64,000 bases of DNA from Fulvimarina endophytica (GCF_003403015.1 NZ_QURL01000004.1:1-64000), one strand, 5' to 3'. Positions 12,898-22,163 are shown, counted from the first letter of the stretch. Notes: generated by a model not told the origin, from the letters alone. A program made the numbers and translations.

Positions 12898-13089
12898 GGA
12901 GCGTGTTCCGGTTCTTCGTGGCTCGAGTTCCTGGTTAGTTAGCTTGACGGACGGGGCCCGCGCAATGCAAGCCCGCACGAGGCGGGCACGCACTGGCGAG
13001 AGCCCGCCCGCGCTCTAGGATCAGGGCTTGGGTTCCAAGCTTCGGCGCCGAACCCGAGCGCCGGGGTCCTCAAAACCGATTGGAGTACA

Positions 13090-14109
13090 ATGGTGGTTGC
13101 TGCGAACCGCGTCGAGCGCACGGAAGCCCGGGGGACGATCGACACGATCCTGGCGGTCACAGAGCGCGACATGGCGCGGGTCAACGAGTTGATCCTGTCC
13201 ATGGCCGGCTCGCGGGTCGAACTCATCCCCGAGATCGCCAACCATCTCATATCCTCGGGCGGCAAGCGGCTGCGCCCCATGCTCACCATCGCCTCGGCGC
13301 TGGCCCACGGCTATGGCGAGGGCGACGCCCAGGTGAAGCTCGCCGCCAGCGTCGAATTCATGCACACCGCGACGCTTCTCCACGACGACGTGGTGGACGA
13401 GAGCGACCTGCGGCGCGGCAAGAGCACCGCGCGCACCATCTGGGGCAATCAGGCGAGCGTCCTCGTCGGCGACTACCTTCTCGGCCAGGCCTTCAAGATG
13501 ATGGTCGATGTCGGCTCCCTGACGGCCCTGTCCATCCTGTCCGACGCCTCGGCCATCATCGCCGAGGGCGAGGTCTGGCAGCTTGCGGCCGCCAAGCGGA
13601 TGACGACGAGCGAGGCGGACTATCTGGCCGTCGTCGACGCCAAGACGGCCGCGCTCTTCGCCGCGGCCGCCGAAGTCGGCCCGGTCATCGCCGGCAAGGG
13701 CGAGGCGGAGCGCGCGGCCATGCGCAGCTATGGTCGCAGCCTCGGCATCTCCTTCCAGCTCATCGACGACGTTCTCGACTATGGCGGGATCGCCGCCGAT
13801 CTCGGCAAGAACACCGGCGACGACTTCCGCGAGGGCAAGATCACGCTTCCGGTGATTCTCGCCTATCAGGCCGGCGACGAGGAGGAGAAGGCCTTCTGGC
13901 GCGCGGCTATGGAAGAGGGCGAGAACGGCGACGAGGCCCTCGCCAGGGCCCGCAGCCTCATCGAGCGGCACGCCACCCTCGAAGCGACCATCGAGCGCGC
14001 CCGCGACTACGGCGCCCAGGCCTTCGAGGCCGCATCGAGCCTTCCCGCCTCGCCGGCCCGCGACGCGCTTCTCGACGTCGTCGAGTTCTGCATCTCGCGC
14101 ATCCGCTGA
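13090..14109 (+). CDS. Long-chain polyprenyl diphosphate synthase
   Basis: A 339-aa all-helical trans-prenyltransferase. It carries the first aspartate-rich motif DDVVD (residues 99-103, in LLHDDVVDESDLRRG) and the second DDVLD (226-230, in SFQLIDDVLDY). GGKRLRP before the first motif binds isopentenyl diphosphate. Small residues before the first motif (FMHTATLLH) are typical of octaprenyl/decaprenyl synthases that make the ubiquinone side chain; alphaproteobacteria usually make Q-10, so a decaprenyl product is likely but not provable. GGAG lies 5 nt before the ATG. ispE, another isoprenoid gene, lies downstream. The 299 nt between this gene and the TPR gene show no further feature. Confidence 0.95.
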   Translation: MVVAANRVERTEARGTIDTILAVTERDMARVNELILSMAGSRVELIPEIANHLISSGGKRLRPMLTIASALAHGYGEGDAQVKLAASVEFMHTATLLHDDVVDESDLRRGKSTARTIWGNQASVLVGDYLLGQAFKMMVDVGSLTALSILSDASAIIAEGEVWQLAAAKRMTTSEADYLAVVDAKTAALFAAAAEVGPVIAGKGEAERAAMRSYGRSLGISFQLIDDVLDYGGIAADLGKNTGDDFREGKITLPVILAYQAGDEEEKAFWRAAMEEGENGDEALARARSLIERHATLEATIERARDYGAQAFEAASSLPASPARDALLDVVEFCISRIR

Positions 14110-14408
14110 CCGGCCGAAGGGCGGCGGACACGCCCGAACGCCCAAGCCTATGGTTCGGGAACGCCGGGCGCGGCCCGAAACCGCCCGGCCCGCCCATTCG
14201 CCCGCACGCTCCCATGACTGCCGCGACAGGTTCACGGCGCCACGGGCCCGGTCCCATTCCGGTCACAAGGCCCGTGCAAGACACCACACAGATCGATGAA
14301 CTTGCATTTTCATCCCGCTTGTCGTCCAGTCCCGGCGCAACACGGCCGACCCCTCGGCCGGGTTTCGGGCTCCGATCCAAGACGGGTCGATGGAGAAGGG
14401 ACGCACCC

Positions 14409-16316
14409 GTGTTCTTGAAACGGCTTTCGTACATGTCCGCCACGCTCGCGCTCTGCGCGGCCCTCGCTCCGGTCTCCGCCGGGGCGGTGGAGACGGCGAA
14501 CGGCACCGAGGCGCCCGATCTGCCCTTCGAGGCCCAGTCCCTGCCCGGCGCCTATCTGGCCGCCAAGCAGGCCCAGCAGACCGGCGCGCTCGACGATGCG
14601 ACCGTCTATTTCGATCAGGCGCTGAAGCTCGATCCGGATTCGGAAATCCTGCGGCAGGACGCGATGCTCGCCTTCTTGGCCGGCGGACGCTTCGCCGAGG
14701 CGATCGATCTTGCGAACGAATTGCGCGACAGCCCGACCAGCGGCAAGATCGCCCGCATCGCCCTCGGCATCGACGGGCTGAAGAAGGGCCAGTACGACAA
14801 GGCCATCGGCGAGTTCGACATCGTCGACCCGTCCGATCTCGACATCCTGCTCCTCGGCCAGCTGATGGCCTGGTCCAATCTCGGGGCCGGACGCGTCGAC
14901 GAGGCCCTTCTCGGCATCGACGATCTCGACCAGGCGCCCTGGTTCCAGGCCTTCAACCTCTACCAGAAGGGCCTGATCGCCGATGTCGCGGGCCGGACCG
15001 AGGTTGCCCGCGCGGCTTATTCCAGCCTCGTCGACCAGCCGATCCTCGCCCAATCCTCGCCCGACGCCTTTCTCTCGGCCGCCGAAAGCCTCGGCCGGCT
15101 GGAGGCGCGCGCCGGCAATCGCGATGCGGCTGTCGCGGCGATCGACAAGGGGCTGGATCTTGCGCCGAGCTACGATCCCCTGCGCATCCTGAAACAGCGC
15201 ATCGAGCGGCAGGAGACCATCGACCCTGCGATCGCCAATGTGCAGGAAGGCGGCGCCGAAGTGCTGCGGATCCTTGGCCAGACCATCAATCGGGGAGACG
15301 GCCAGGATGTCGCCCTCCTCTACTTCCAGCTCGCCAAGGCCCTCGCGCCGCGCAATCCGGGCATCCTGACCGCCCTTGCGGGCATCGCCGAGCGAACCGA
15401 ACAGTTCGACCGTGCGATCGCCTACTACCAGTCCATTCCCGAGAACTCCGCCTATCGCCGGACCGCCGACCTCCAGATCGGCCTCGACTACTGGTATGCC
15501 GATCGCAAGGAGGAGGCCAAGGACCATCTGCGCCGTGCGACCGAGACCTATCCCGACGACATCCAGGCCTATACCGCGCTCGCCGACGTTCTCGCCGCCG
15601 ACAAGGACTATGCGGAGGTCACCAAGGCCCTCGACAAGGCGATCGAACTTGCCGCGCCGATCACCGACGACAACTGGAACCTCTTCTACCAGCGCGGCAT
15701 CTCCTACGAGCGGCGCGACATGTGGGACAAGGCGGAGGCCGACTTCAAGCGCGCGCTGGAGCTTTCGCCCGACCAGCCGCAGGTGCTGAACTATCTCGGC
15801 TATTCCTGGGTCGACCAGAACGTCAATCTGGACGAGGGCCTCGACATGATCCGCACGGCGGTCGAGCTGCGCCCGAACGACGGCTACATCATCGATTCCC
15901 TCGGCTGGGCCTATTACCGGCTCGGACGTTACGACGAGGCCGTGGACGAGCTCGAACGCGCGATCCTGCTCTCGCCCACCGATCCGACGATCAACGACCA
16001 TCTCGGTGATGCCTACTGGCATGTAGGCCGCGAGCGCGAGGCGCGGTTCCAGTGGGAACGGGCCCTCAGCGGCGATCCGAAGCCGGAACCCGATCAGATC
16101 GAACGCATCCGCGCCAAGCTCGAAGGCGGCCTTGAAGCCGTCGCCGACGAAGGCGGCTCGGCCGGCTCCGACAAGCCGCGCGCCGATGCCAAGGACGACG
16201 CCTCGTCCGAGGGCTCGGCCGCCGCGCCCTCGCCGCTCCCTGCTGCAACCTCGGCATCCGGCGCGTCCGATGCTCCGGCAGAAGCCGGAACCGGCGAGAG
16301 CGGCCAGGCCAACTGA
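14409..16316 (+). CDS. Secreted tetratricopeptide-repeat protein
   Basis: A 635-aa exported scaffold protein. A GTG start at 14409 is supported by GGAGAAGGG (14392-14400) 8 nt upstream, and gives a clean Sec signal peptide (LKRLSYMSATLALCAALAPVSAGA). The mature protein is almost entirely TPR-like helical hairpins; clear copies are GALDDATVYFDQALKLDPDS, RDMWDKAEADFKRALELSPD and GRYDEAVDELERAILLSPTD. It ends in an Ala/Ser-rich low-complexity tail. The region just before ispE is conserved in Rhizobiales, where such proteins are annotated only as TPR proteins. ispE starts 17 bp later, so they are probably co-transcribed. Confidence 0.92.
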   Translation: MFLKRLSYMSATLALCAALAPVSAGAVETANGTEAPDLPFEAQSLPGAYLAAKQAQQTGALDDATVYFDQALKLDPDSEILRQDAMLAFLAGGRFAEAIDLANELRDSPTSGKIARIALGIDGLKKGQYDKAIGEFDIVDPSDLDILLLGQLMAWSNLGAGRVDEALLGIDDLDQAPWFQAFNLYQKGLIADVAGRTEVARAAYSSLVDQPILAQSSPDAFLSAAESLGRLEARAGNRDAAVAAIDKGLDLAPSYDPLRILKQRIERQETIDPAIANVQEGGAEVLRILGQTINRGDGQDVALLYFQLAKALAPRNPGILTALAGIAERTEQFDRAIAYYQSIPENSAYRRTADLQIGLDYWYADRKEEAKDHLRRATETYPDDIQAYTALADVLAADKDYAEVTKALDKAIELAAPITDDNWNLFYQRGISYERRDMWDKAEADFKRALELSPDQPQVLNYLGYSWVDQNVNLDEGLDMIRTAVELRPNDGYIIDSLGWAYYRLGRYDEAVDELERAILLSPTDPTINDHLGDAYWHVGREREARFQWERALSGDPKPEPDQIERIRAKLEGGLEAVADEGGSAGSDKPRADAKDDASSEGSAAAPSPLPAATSASGASDAPAEAGTGESGQAN

Positions 16317-16333
16317 GCCGTCGGAGAGCCGAC

Positions 16334-17206
16334 ATGCAGGACGACGAACTGGCCGGCACGCTGCTTGCGCCGGCCAAGGTCAATCTGGCGCTCCACGTCA
16401 CGGGACGGCGCGCCGACGGCTACCATCTCCTCGAAACCCTCGTCGTCTTCCCGCGAGCGATCGCCGACCGCATCGAGATCGAGCCTGCGGACCGGGACCT
16501 TCTCACGGTGACAGGCGAATTCCGCGAGGGCGTGCCCACCGATCGCGGCAATATCGTCCTGAAGGCGCTCGACCTTTGCCGCGCGCAGGCGGGCGAACTC
16601 GGCATCGGTGTTCCGCCTCTCTCCATCACCCTCGAAAAGAACCTGCCGCATGGCGCCGGCATCGGCGGCGGATCGGCGGATGCGGCAGCGCTCCTCTCCC
16701 ACCTCGCGCGCCTCGATCCCGCCCTCGGCGAGCGTCTCGCCTCGCTCTCTGCCGGGCTCGGCGCCGATGTTCCGATGTGCATGGCCGGCAGTCCGCAGGT
16801 CGCGCGCGGGATCGGCGACGAGCTGGAACCCGTCGCCCTGTCGGCCGGGTTCGGCATCCTCCTCGTCAATCCGCGCCGCCCGGTCCCGACGCCGGCGGTC
16901 TTCAAGGCCCTCGTGAACCGCTCCAACACCCCCCTGCCCGCGATGCCGCCCAAGGGTTTCGGGACGACCGAGGCTCTTCTCAACTGGCTGAAGGCAACGC
17001 GCAACGACCTGCAGGAGACGGCGGTCTCGATCGAGGGCGCCATCGCGGAAGCCATCGGGGCGATCGAGCGCGAAGACGCGCTTCTCGCCCGCATGTCGGG
17101 TTCGGGCGCTACGGTGTTCGGGCTCTTCGAGACCCCTGAAATCGCCCGGGACCGCGCCGAACGGCTTCGCGCATCGCGGCCGGACTGGTGGATCCGGGCC
17201 GCCTGA
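16334..17206 (+). CDS. ispE: 4-diphosphocytidyl-2-C-methyl-D-erythritol kinase
   Basis: IspE phosphorylates CDP-methylerythritol in the non-mevalonate isoprenoid pathway. The 290-aa GHMP kinase has the substrate-binding opening APAKVNLALHVTGRRADGYH, the ATP-binding glycine loop LPHGAGIGGGSADAAALL near residues 95-112, and the C-terminal MSGSGATVFGLF loop. GGAG sits 7 nt before the ATG. It is downstream of the polyprenyl synthase and the TPR gene, linking precursor supply and side-chain synthesis in one cluster. Confidence 0.97.
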   Translation: MQDDELAGTLLAPAKVNLALHVTGRRADGYHLLETLVVFPRAIADRIEIEPADRDLLTVTGEFREGVPTDRGNIVLKALDLCRAQAGELGIGVPPLSITLEKNLPHGAGIGGGSADAAALLSHLARLDPALGERLASLSAGLGADVPMCMAGSPQVARGIGDELEPVALSAGFGILLVNPRRPVPTPAVFKALVNRSNTPLPAMPPKGFGTTEALLNWLKATRNDLQETAVSIEGAIAEAIGAIEREDALLARMSGSGATVFGLFETPEIARDRAERLRASRPDWWIRAA

Positions 17207-17377
17207 ACGGCGTGGGTCCGCAAGACGGGCTCCGCCATTATCGGTTCCCGGCTCCAGCCTCGCATCGCGATGTCACGGCGCGAGGCGCGAGCACGCGTTT
17301 CTCGCTTCCCTGTTTAGCCGGCCTATAAATCGGCGGGAACGGACAGATCCTGTCCTCGGTTTGGAAAGAGGCACGAA

Positions 17378-17971
17378 ATGGACAGCGAAGACGACAAGGA
17401 GCGCAGGGTGACCCTTATCGAACGCAGCGACAAGGAACGGTCCTTCATCGCCCTCTCGATCGCCGTCATCACCGTATCGGACACCCGGCACGAGGCGGAC
17501 GATCGGTCCGGAGACACGCTTGCCAAGCGCATCGAAAAGGCCGGCCATAAGGTCGCGGCGCGCCGCCTGGTCCGGGACGAGCGCGGCGAGATCACAGGCG
17601 CGGTCGAGGGCTTCGTCAGGGACGAGGCTGTCGATGTGGTGATCACCACCGGCGGAACGGGCTTTACCGGGCGCGACGTCACGCCCGACGCATTGGAGCC
17701 GCTGTTCGACAAGCGCATGGACGGCTTCTCCGCCGTCTTCCATCGCATTTCCTTCGACAAGATCGGCGTCTCCACCATCCAGTCGCGCGCGACGGCCGGC
17801 CTCATCGGCACGACCTTCGTCTTCGTCCTGCCCGGATCGCCCGGCGCCTGCGCCGATGCCTGGGACCACATCCTCGAACGCCAGCTCGACTACCGGCACA
17901 AGCCCTGCAATTTCGTCGAGATCATGCCGCGTCTGGACGAACACCTGCGCAGGGGCGGCCGTTCGGTTTGA
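17378..17971 (+). CDS. moaB: Molybdenum cofactor biosynthesis protein B
   Basis: A 197-aa MoaB/MogA-family protein involved in activating molybdopterin for metal insertion, probably by adenylation. Signatures are IAVITVSDTRHEADDRSGDTL, ITTGGTGFTGRDVTPDAL and FVLPGSPGACADAWDHIL. GAGG lies 7 nt before the ATG at 17378, and TATAAA at 17322-17327 could be part of its promoter. No other molybdenum genes are nearby. MoaB and MogA are hard to separate by sequence, but the short single-domain form fits MoaB. Confidence 0.93.
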   Translation: MDSEDDKERRVTLIERSDKERSFIALSIAVITVSDTRHEADDRSGDTLAKRIEKAGHKVAARRLVRDERGEITGAVEGFVRDEAVDVVITTGGTGFTGRDVTPDALEPLFDKRMDGFSAVFHRISFDKIGVSTIQSRATAGLIGTTFVFVLPGSPGACADAWDHILERQLDYRHKPCNFVEIMPRLDEHLRRGGRSV

Positions 17972-18052
17972 AAACGAGCAGCAGCAGGCTCCGGACTGGG
18001 GTCGCTTCGAGCTTCGGCGAACCGCATGAAAACCGGACGCAGTCGTCCGGCA

Positions 18053-18583
18053 TCACTCGGCCGCGCGCCTCGGCCTGATCTCCGCATTGAGCGGGCGGGA
18101 TGCGAGGCCCGAGGCGAGCTGCGCCAGCGGCTCTCCCCCCAATTGCTTCACCCGTCCGAGCGCCTGCGGCTTCTTCAGCAACAGACCGGTCTCGAGTGCC
18201 GAGGGCCGCGAGGTCAGGCGCGAGAGAAAGCCCATCCTGTCGCGCGCGGCAGGCCGGAACCGGGCGGGCCCGGTCCCCTTTCGTCCTGAGGCACCCTGAA
18301 GATGCTCGAGCACTTCGGACGTCCAGCCCTGCAGGGGCCGGCTGCCGATTTCGAGCCAGAGGAGCCAGTCCGAACGATCCCGGCCGATCGCCGTTTCCAG
18401 GGCGGAGGGCTGAATGACGACGCATCCGCTGTGTTCGGCGATGCGGTGCGCCCCCTCGCTCATTCCCCGGTCGATCAGGACGACGGTTCGAACGATCCCC
18501 TCCACCGCCCCGGAGACGAGTTCGGCGAGCGTCAGGGCAAGCAGCCGCTCTTCGGCTCCGCAATCCATGTAGACGGTCAACAT
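18053..18583 (-). CDS. Hypothetical protein with a degenerate glycosyltransferase-2-like N-terminus
   Basis: A 176-aa protein. The opening MLTVYMDCGAEERLLALTLAELVSG and VVLIDRGMSEGAHRIAEHSGC look like the first beta-alpha unit of a family-2 glycosyltransferase, but the length is half of an active enzyme and no DXD motif follows, so catalysis is doubtful. Similar short proteins beside moaB are known to me from Rhizobiales as 'glycosyl transferase'. It starts 120 bp from the radical SAM gene on the opposite strand, so the two LexA boxes between them could affect both. Function unknown. Confidence 0.6.
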   Translation of the reverse strand: MLTVYMDCGAEERLLALTLAELVSGAVEGIVRTVVLIDRGMSEGAHRIAEHSGCVVIQPSALETAIGRDRSDWLLWLEIGSRPLQGWTSEVLEHLQGASGRKGTGPARFRPAARDRMGFLSRLTSRPSALETGLLLKKPQALGRVKQLGGEPLAQLASGLASRPLNAEIRPRRAAE

Positions 18584-18631
18584 GCCGCACGGTGTAGCGT
18601 TTCGTGCCGGAGAACGCCACTCGCTCGGAAT

Positions 18632-18646
18632 GTTCTTGTCTTGTTC
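18632..18646 (+). promoter_or_regulatory. LexA (SOS) box 1 with overlapping promoter
   Basis: GTTC at 18632-18635 and GTTC at 18643-18646 are separated by exactly 7 nt, the direct repeat used by alphaproteobacterial LexA. The fuller match GTTCTTGTCTTGTTC is close to the rhizobial consensus. A possible promoter lies on it: TTGTCT (18636-18641) and TAAATA (18659-18664), 17 bp apart, so LexA binding would cover the -35. Confidence 0.75.
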
Positions 18647-18676
18647 TCATTCATCGATTAAATATGGGGATAACGA

Positions 18677-18691
18677 GTTCACGAAATGTTC
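18677..18691 (+). promoter_or_regulatory. LexA (SOS) box 2
   Basis: A second GTTC-N7-GTTC repeat (GTTC at 18677-18680 and 18688-18691), 45 bp downstream of the first and ending 11 bp before the radical SAM start codon. It overlaps the GAGG ribosome binding site (18692-18695) at its edge. Two boxes flanking one promoter suggest tight repression. Confidence 0.6.
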
Positions 18692-18702
18692 GAGGTTTTC
18701 AG

Positions 18703-19860
18703 ATGCTGGATATCGCTCATGCCGATCGTGCCGCCTTCGATCCCGCGCTCGGAACCGACTATGCCAACCGTATCATCGCGGAGGGCGGCGCCCGCATCGG
18801 GCCGGATCGCCGGCGAGGCCGCGGCGCAGGCATCAATCCCGCAGGTCGCTTCGAGCCCTTCGCTCGCAGGGATATCGATGACGGCTGGGACAGCCTCGAA
18901 AACCTTCCTGCCTTCAGGACCGAAGTTCAGGTCGAGAAGCCGCGCACCATCATCACCCGCAACACCTCGCCGGACATCTCCTTCGATCGTTCGGTGAACC
19001 CCTATCGGGGATGCGAGCATGGATGCGTCTACTGCTTCGCGCGGCCGAGCCACTCCTATATAGGCCTTTCGGCCGGACTGGACTTCGAGACCAAGCTGTT
19101 CGCCAAGCCGAATGCGGCCCAGCTTCTGGAGCGAGAACTGTCGCGGCCCGGCTATGCGGTGCGCTCCATCGCCATCGGCACCAATACCGACCCCTATCAG
19201 CCGATCGAGAAGCAGCACCGCATCATGCGCGAGATTCTCGAAGTCCTGGAGGCGGCCAATCATCCGGTCGGCATCGTGACGAAGTCCGCTCTCGTCCTGC
19301 GCGACATCGACATCCTCTCGCGCATGGCGGACAAGGGCCTTGCGCGCGTAGCGCTCTCCCTCACCACCATGGACCGCAAGCTCGCCCGCACCATGGAGCC
19401 CCGCGCCGCGACCCCGCAGAAGCGCATCGATGCGATCCGGGAACTCAGCCAAGCCGGCATTCCGACCATGGTGATGACCGCACCGGTCATTCCGGGTCTC
19501 ACCGATTCGGAAATCGAACGGCTGCTGGAAGCGGCGGCGACCGCCGGCGCGAAGGAGGCCGGTTACGTGCTGCTGCGCCTTCCTCTCGAAGTCTCGCAGA
19601 TCTTCAAGGACTGGCTCCTGCGTCATTATCCGGACCGCTATCGCCACGTCCTCTCCCTTCTGCGCTCCATGCGCGACGGCAAGGACTACGACGCCGAATG
19701 GACCAAGCGCATGCGGGGCACGGGGCCCTATGCCCATCAGATCAAGCGCCGCTTCGATCTGGCGACCAAACGGCTCGGTCTCAATCAGGAGCGCAAACCC
19801 CTTCGGACCGATCTCTTCGTGCCGCCGCGGGGCGCCGGCGTCCAGCTGTCGCTGATCTGA
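18703..19860 (+). CDS. PA0069-family radical SAM protein
   Basis: A 385-aa radical SAM enzyme. The iron-sulfur signature CEHGCVYC (a CX3CX2C motif) follows NPYRGCEHGCVYCFARPSHSY, and downstream SAM-binding segments are IGTNTDPYQPIEK and GIVTKSALVLRDIDIL. The family is related to spore photoproduct lyase and is found widely as 'PA0069' or 'Rv2578c', but its reaction is unknown to me. The start at 18703 is fixed by GAGG 7 nt upstream; longer in-frame starts would run through the promoter and LexA boxes. The two SOS boxes point to a role in DNA damage, as does its relation to SPL. rnhB lies 165 bp downstream. Confidence 0.9.
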   Translation: MLDIAHADRAAFDPALGTDYANRIIAEGGARIGPDRRRGRGAGINPAGRFEPFARRDIDDGWDSLENLPAFRTEVQVEKPRTIITRNTSPDISFDRSVNPYRGCEHGCVYCFARPSHSYIGLSAGLDFETKLFAKPNAAQLLERELSRPGYAVRSIAIGTNTDPYQPIEKQHRIMREILEVLEAANHPVGIVTKSALVLRDIDILSRMADKGLARVALSLTTMDRKLARTMEPRAATPQKRIDAIRELSQAGIPTMVMTAPVIPGLTDSEIERLLEAAATAGAKEAGYVLLRLPLEVSQIFKDWLLRHYPDRYRHVLSLLRSMRDGKDYDAEWTKRMRGTGPYAHQIKRRFDLATKRLGLNQERKPLRTDLFVPPRGAGVQLSLI

Positions 19861-20025
19861 TCGGAGGCGGACCCCATGATCCGGGCGGTGGAAGTTTAAA
19901 AAAACCGTAGCCGGAACAAATCATGGTCAAATTGTCCGCCTACCGCGAAATAAGGCCACGCATCGCCACATCATCAAATGCGCGGCCTTGTGGAGAATCG
20001 GTGACTGGGCGAGGCTGGCCGCACC

Positions 20026-20748
20026 ATGGCTTGCTCTTCATCCGATTCTCCAATTCCCTTACCCGGTTCAGCCGATCCGGCCGCGCCGAATGGCGGGGAC
20101 GAGATGCCTGCGGCAGGCCGCAAGGCAAAATCGCGCGCCCGCCCCCTCCCCGATTTCACGCTCGAGGCGCAGCTCCTGACATCCGGGGAGCGTCTCGTTG
20201 CCGGCATCGACGAAGTGGGCCGCGGCCCCCTTGCCGGACCGGTCGTTTGCGCCGCCGTGATCTTCGAGGCCGAAGCCGATCTGCCGGACGGGCTCGACGA
20301 TTCCAAACGGCTGACGGCCGCAAGACGAGACCGGCTCCACGAGGAGATCCTGCGGCGCGCTCATGTGGCCATCGCCGCCGTTCCGGCCGCGATCATCGAT
20401 CGGATCAACATCCGCCAGGCGACGCTTCTCGCCATGACGCAGGCAGTGGAGCGTCTGCCGGTTCGGCCCTCCCACTGCCTCTTCGATGGCCGGGAAGTAC
20501 CCGAACCCTTTCGCGACATCGGAACCGCGATCGTCGGCGGCGATCGTCTCAGCGCCTCCATCGCCGCCGCCTCCATCGTCGCGAAGGTCAGCCGAGACCG
20601 CATGATGCTGCGCGCCGATCGTCTGTTTCCGGGCTACGGCTTTGCGACCAATATGGGATATGGCGCACCCATCCATCTCGCGACGATCGCCGAACAGGGC
20701 CCGACGCCGATCCACCGCATGAGCTTCAGGCCGCTCTCAGCCCTTTAA
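20026..20748 (+). CDS. rnhB: Ribonuclease HII
   Basis: RNase HII removes ribonucleotides and RNA primers from RNA-DNA hybrids. The 240-aa product has the catalytic opening GIDEVGRGPLAGPVV (first Asp/Glu pair), DDSKRLTAARR, the third acidic site in HCLFDGREVP, and AASIVAKVSRDRMM with the Asp near 195. The N-terminus has an extra ~55 residues rich in Ser, Pro and Arg; the alternative ATG at 20104 would remove half of it. In many Rhizobiales the cell-cycle methylase ccrM follows rnhB, but here the ATP synthase operon does. Confidence 0.95.
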   Translation: MACSSSDSPIPLPGSADPAAPNGGDEMPAAGRKAKSRARPLPDFTLEAQLLTSGERLVAGIDEVGRGPLAGPVVCAAVIFEAEADLPDGLDDSKRLTAARRDRLHEEILRRAHVAIAAVPAAIIDRINIRQATLLAMTQAVERLPVRPSHCLFDGREVPEPFRDIGTAIVGGDRLSASIAAASIVAKVSRDRMMLRADRLFPGYGFATNMGYGAPIHLATIAEQGPTPIHRMSFRPLSAL

Positions 20749-20877
20749 GCCGAGAGCCTTCCCGCCCGAAGCCCGAAGCCCAACTTCGCACCAGCTGCTC
20801 ACCGGACAGGCCGTCACGCGGGAGAAGGGACCGGCCCCGGAATATCGACGGGATCGACGGCCATTGGCGTGCCCACG

Positions 20878-20910
20878 AAAAAGGCGGCCGACGCTCACGC
20901 GCGGGCCGCC
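20878..20910 (-). terminator. Rho-independent terminator of the F0 operon
   Basis: A stem GGCGGCC (20883-20889) with GGCCGCC (20904-20910) followed on the minus strand by five T residues (20878-20882). It lies 67 bp past the stop of the last F0 gene and ends the atpI-B-E-b'-b transcript. Confidence 0.85.
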
Positions 20911-20977
20911 TCTCCAATCTCTCTTCTGGTCGATCCGCCAGGACCGGCCGCGATCGGGCTTCCCTTTGGAAGCGCTG

Positions 20978-21448
20978 TCAGTTCAGGCGCTGGCGAACCG
21001 AAGCGATCGAGTCCGAAACCGACTGGCCTGCGCCATCCCGGCTCGCGATCACCTTGGAAGCGGCCTCGATCGCGACGTCCACGGCGGTCGCGCGGACCTC
21101 CTTGCGGGCATCGGCCTCGGCCTGCGCGATCTGGTTCTCGGCCATCGCGGTGCGACGCTCGACGAACTCCCTGTTCTTGGCCGCGGCATCGCTCAGCATG
21201 TTCTGGGCCTCGCGCTTGGCCGAGTCCAGAATGTCCTGCGCTTCCTGTTCGGCCTCGCGGCGCCGGCGCTGATATTCGGCCAGCTGCTGCTTGGCCTCTT
21301 CCTTCAGCTCACGGGCTTCCTCGAGTTCTTCCTGAATGCGCTTCGAGCGGGCGTCGAGCGCGCTGTTGATGCGCCGGAAGCCCTTGAAATAGACCACGAC
21401 CGCGAAGAACAGGATGAGGGCGATCAATGCCCAGAATGAATTATCCAT
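20978..21448 (-). CDS. atpF: ATP synthase F0 subunit b
   Basis: A 156-aa stator subunit of F1F0 ATP synthase. One N-terminal membrane helix (DNSFWALIALILFFAVVVYF) is followed by a long charged coiled coil rich in Glu, Ala, Arg and Gln, which connects F0 to the delta subunit. The opening is the b form typical of photosynthetic-type and alphaproteobacterial enzymes with b and b'. It is separated from b' by 12 bp. The F1 genes are not in the window. Confidence 0.95.
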   Translation of the reverse strand: MDNSFWALIALILFFAVVVYFKGFRRINSALDARSKRIQEELEEARELKEEAKQQLAEYQRRRREAEQEAQDILDSAKREAQNMLSDAAAKNREFVERRTAMAENQIAQAEADARKEVRATAVDVAIEAASKVIASRDGAGQSVSDSIASVRQRLN

Positions 21449-21460
21449 TCCGTCCGCCTC

Positions 21461-22075
21461 CTAGCGTCTCGTCTCGGCGACCGCAGAGGCCACCTCGTCG
21501 CGGGACACGTCGATCTTGACCACGTCGCGAAGGATCGTCTCGGCGACGTCGGTCGCAAGACCGTCCATCTCGTTCATCGCATTGGACTTTGCGAGTGCGA
21601 TGCGCTCGCGCGCCTCGTCGAGCCGTCCATCGAGTTCGGCTTCGAGCTTGGAGCGCTGCGCGTCACCCTCGCGGCGCGCTTCGTTGCGCGCGTCCTGGGC
21701 GATGGCATGCGCGCGGTCGCGCGCTTCGGTGAGTTCCTGCTGATAGGCGGCTTCGGCCTCGTCGGCCTCCTGCTTCGCCCGCTCGGCAGCTTCCAGATCG
21801 ATGGCGATCCGGTCGCGGCGGTTTTCGAGGATACCCCCGACCCGCGGCACCAATACGTTCTTAAGGACCCAGTAGAAGACGCCGAACGTCACCGCCAGCC
21901 ACAGAAGCTGGGACGGGAAGTATGTGGGGTCCATCGGCGGGAAGGCGTTATGCCCGCCCTCGGCGTGGGCACCGACCTCGCTCTGCGTCTGCGGCCCCTC
22001 TTCCGGGAACAGCGAAGGGTCGGTCCCAGTCGATGCGCCGTGCTCCTGGGCGTGAGCGGCCATGTCGAACAGCAA
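21461..22075 (-). CDS. ATP synthase F0 subunit b'
   Basis: The second, b-like stator subunit (204 aa), forming a heterodimer with b. An N-terminal acidic, His/Glu-rich segment precedes the membrane helix (SQLLWLAVTFGVFYWVLKNVLVPRVGGILENRRDRI) and the charged coiled coil. The start is a TTG at 22075, preceded at 7 nt by GGAGG; the ATG at 22063 lies 19 nt from that site, so the TTG is preferred. Gene symbol is usually atpG or atpF2 depending on the database, so it is left blank. Confidence 0.92.
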   Translation of the reverse strand: MLFDMAAHAQEHGASTGTDPSLFPEEGPQTQSEVGAHAEGGHNAFPPMDPTYFPSQLLWLAVTFGVFYWVLKNVLVPRVGGILENRRDRIAIDLEAAERAKQEADEAEAAYQQELTEARDRAHAIAQDARNEARREGDAQRSKLEAELDGRLDEARERIALAKSNAMNEMDGLATDVAETILRDVVKIDVSRDEVASAVAETRR

Positions 22076-22163
22076 GTCTATGCCTCCATCTCATCCGGAT
22101 CGGCCGGCCGCATTGCGACCGGCCAGAACCGACGATCCATATCGTTCAGTTTCGAAGGACCGC

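Noticed and set aside
13080-16316. A 1078-aa frame covering the polyprenyl synthase region and the TPR gene
   Set aside because: The first 443 codons are a shadow of the synthase and of the gap; the TPR gene starts at the GTG at 14409.
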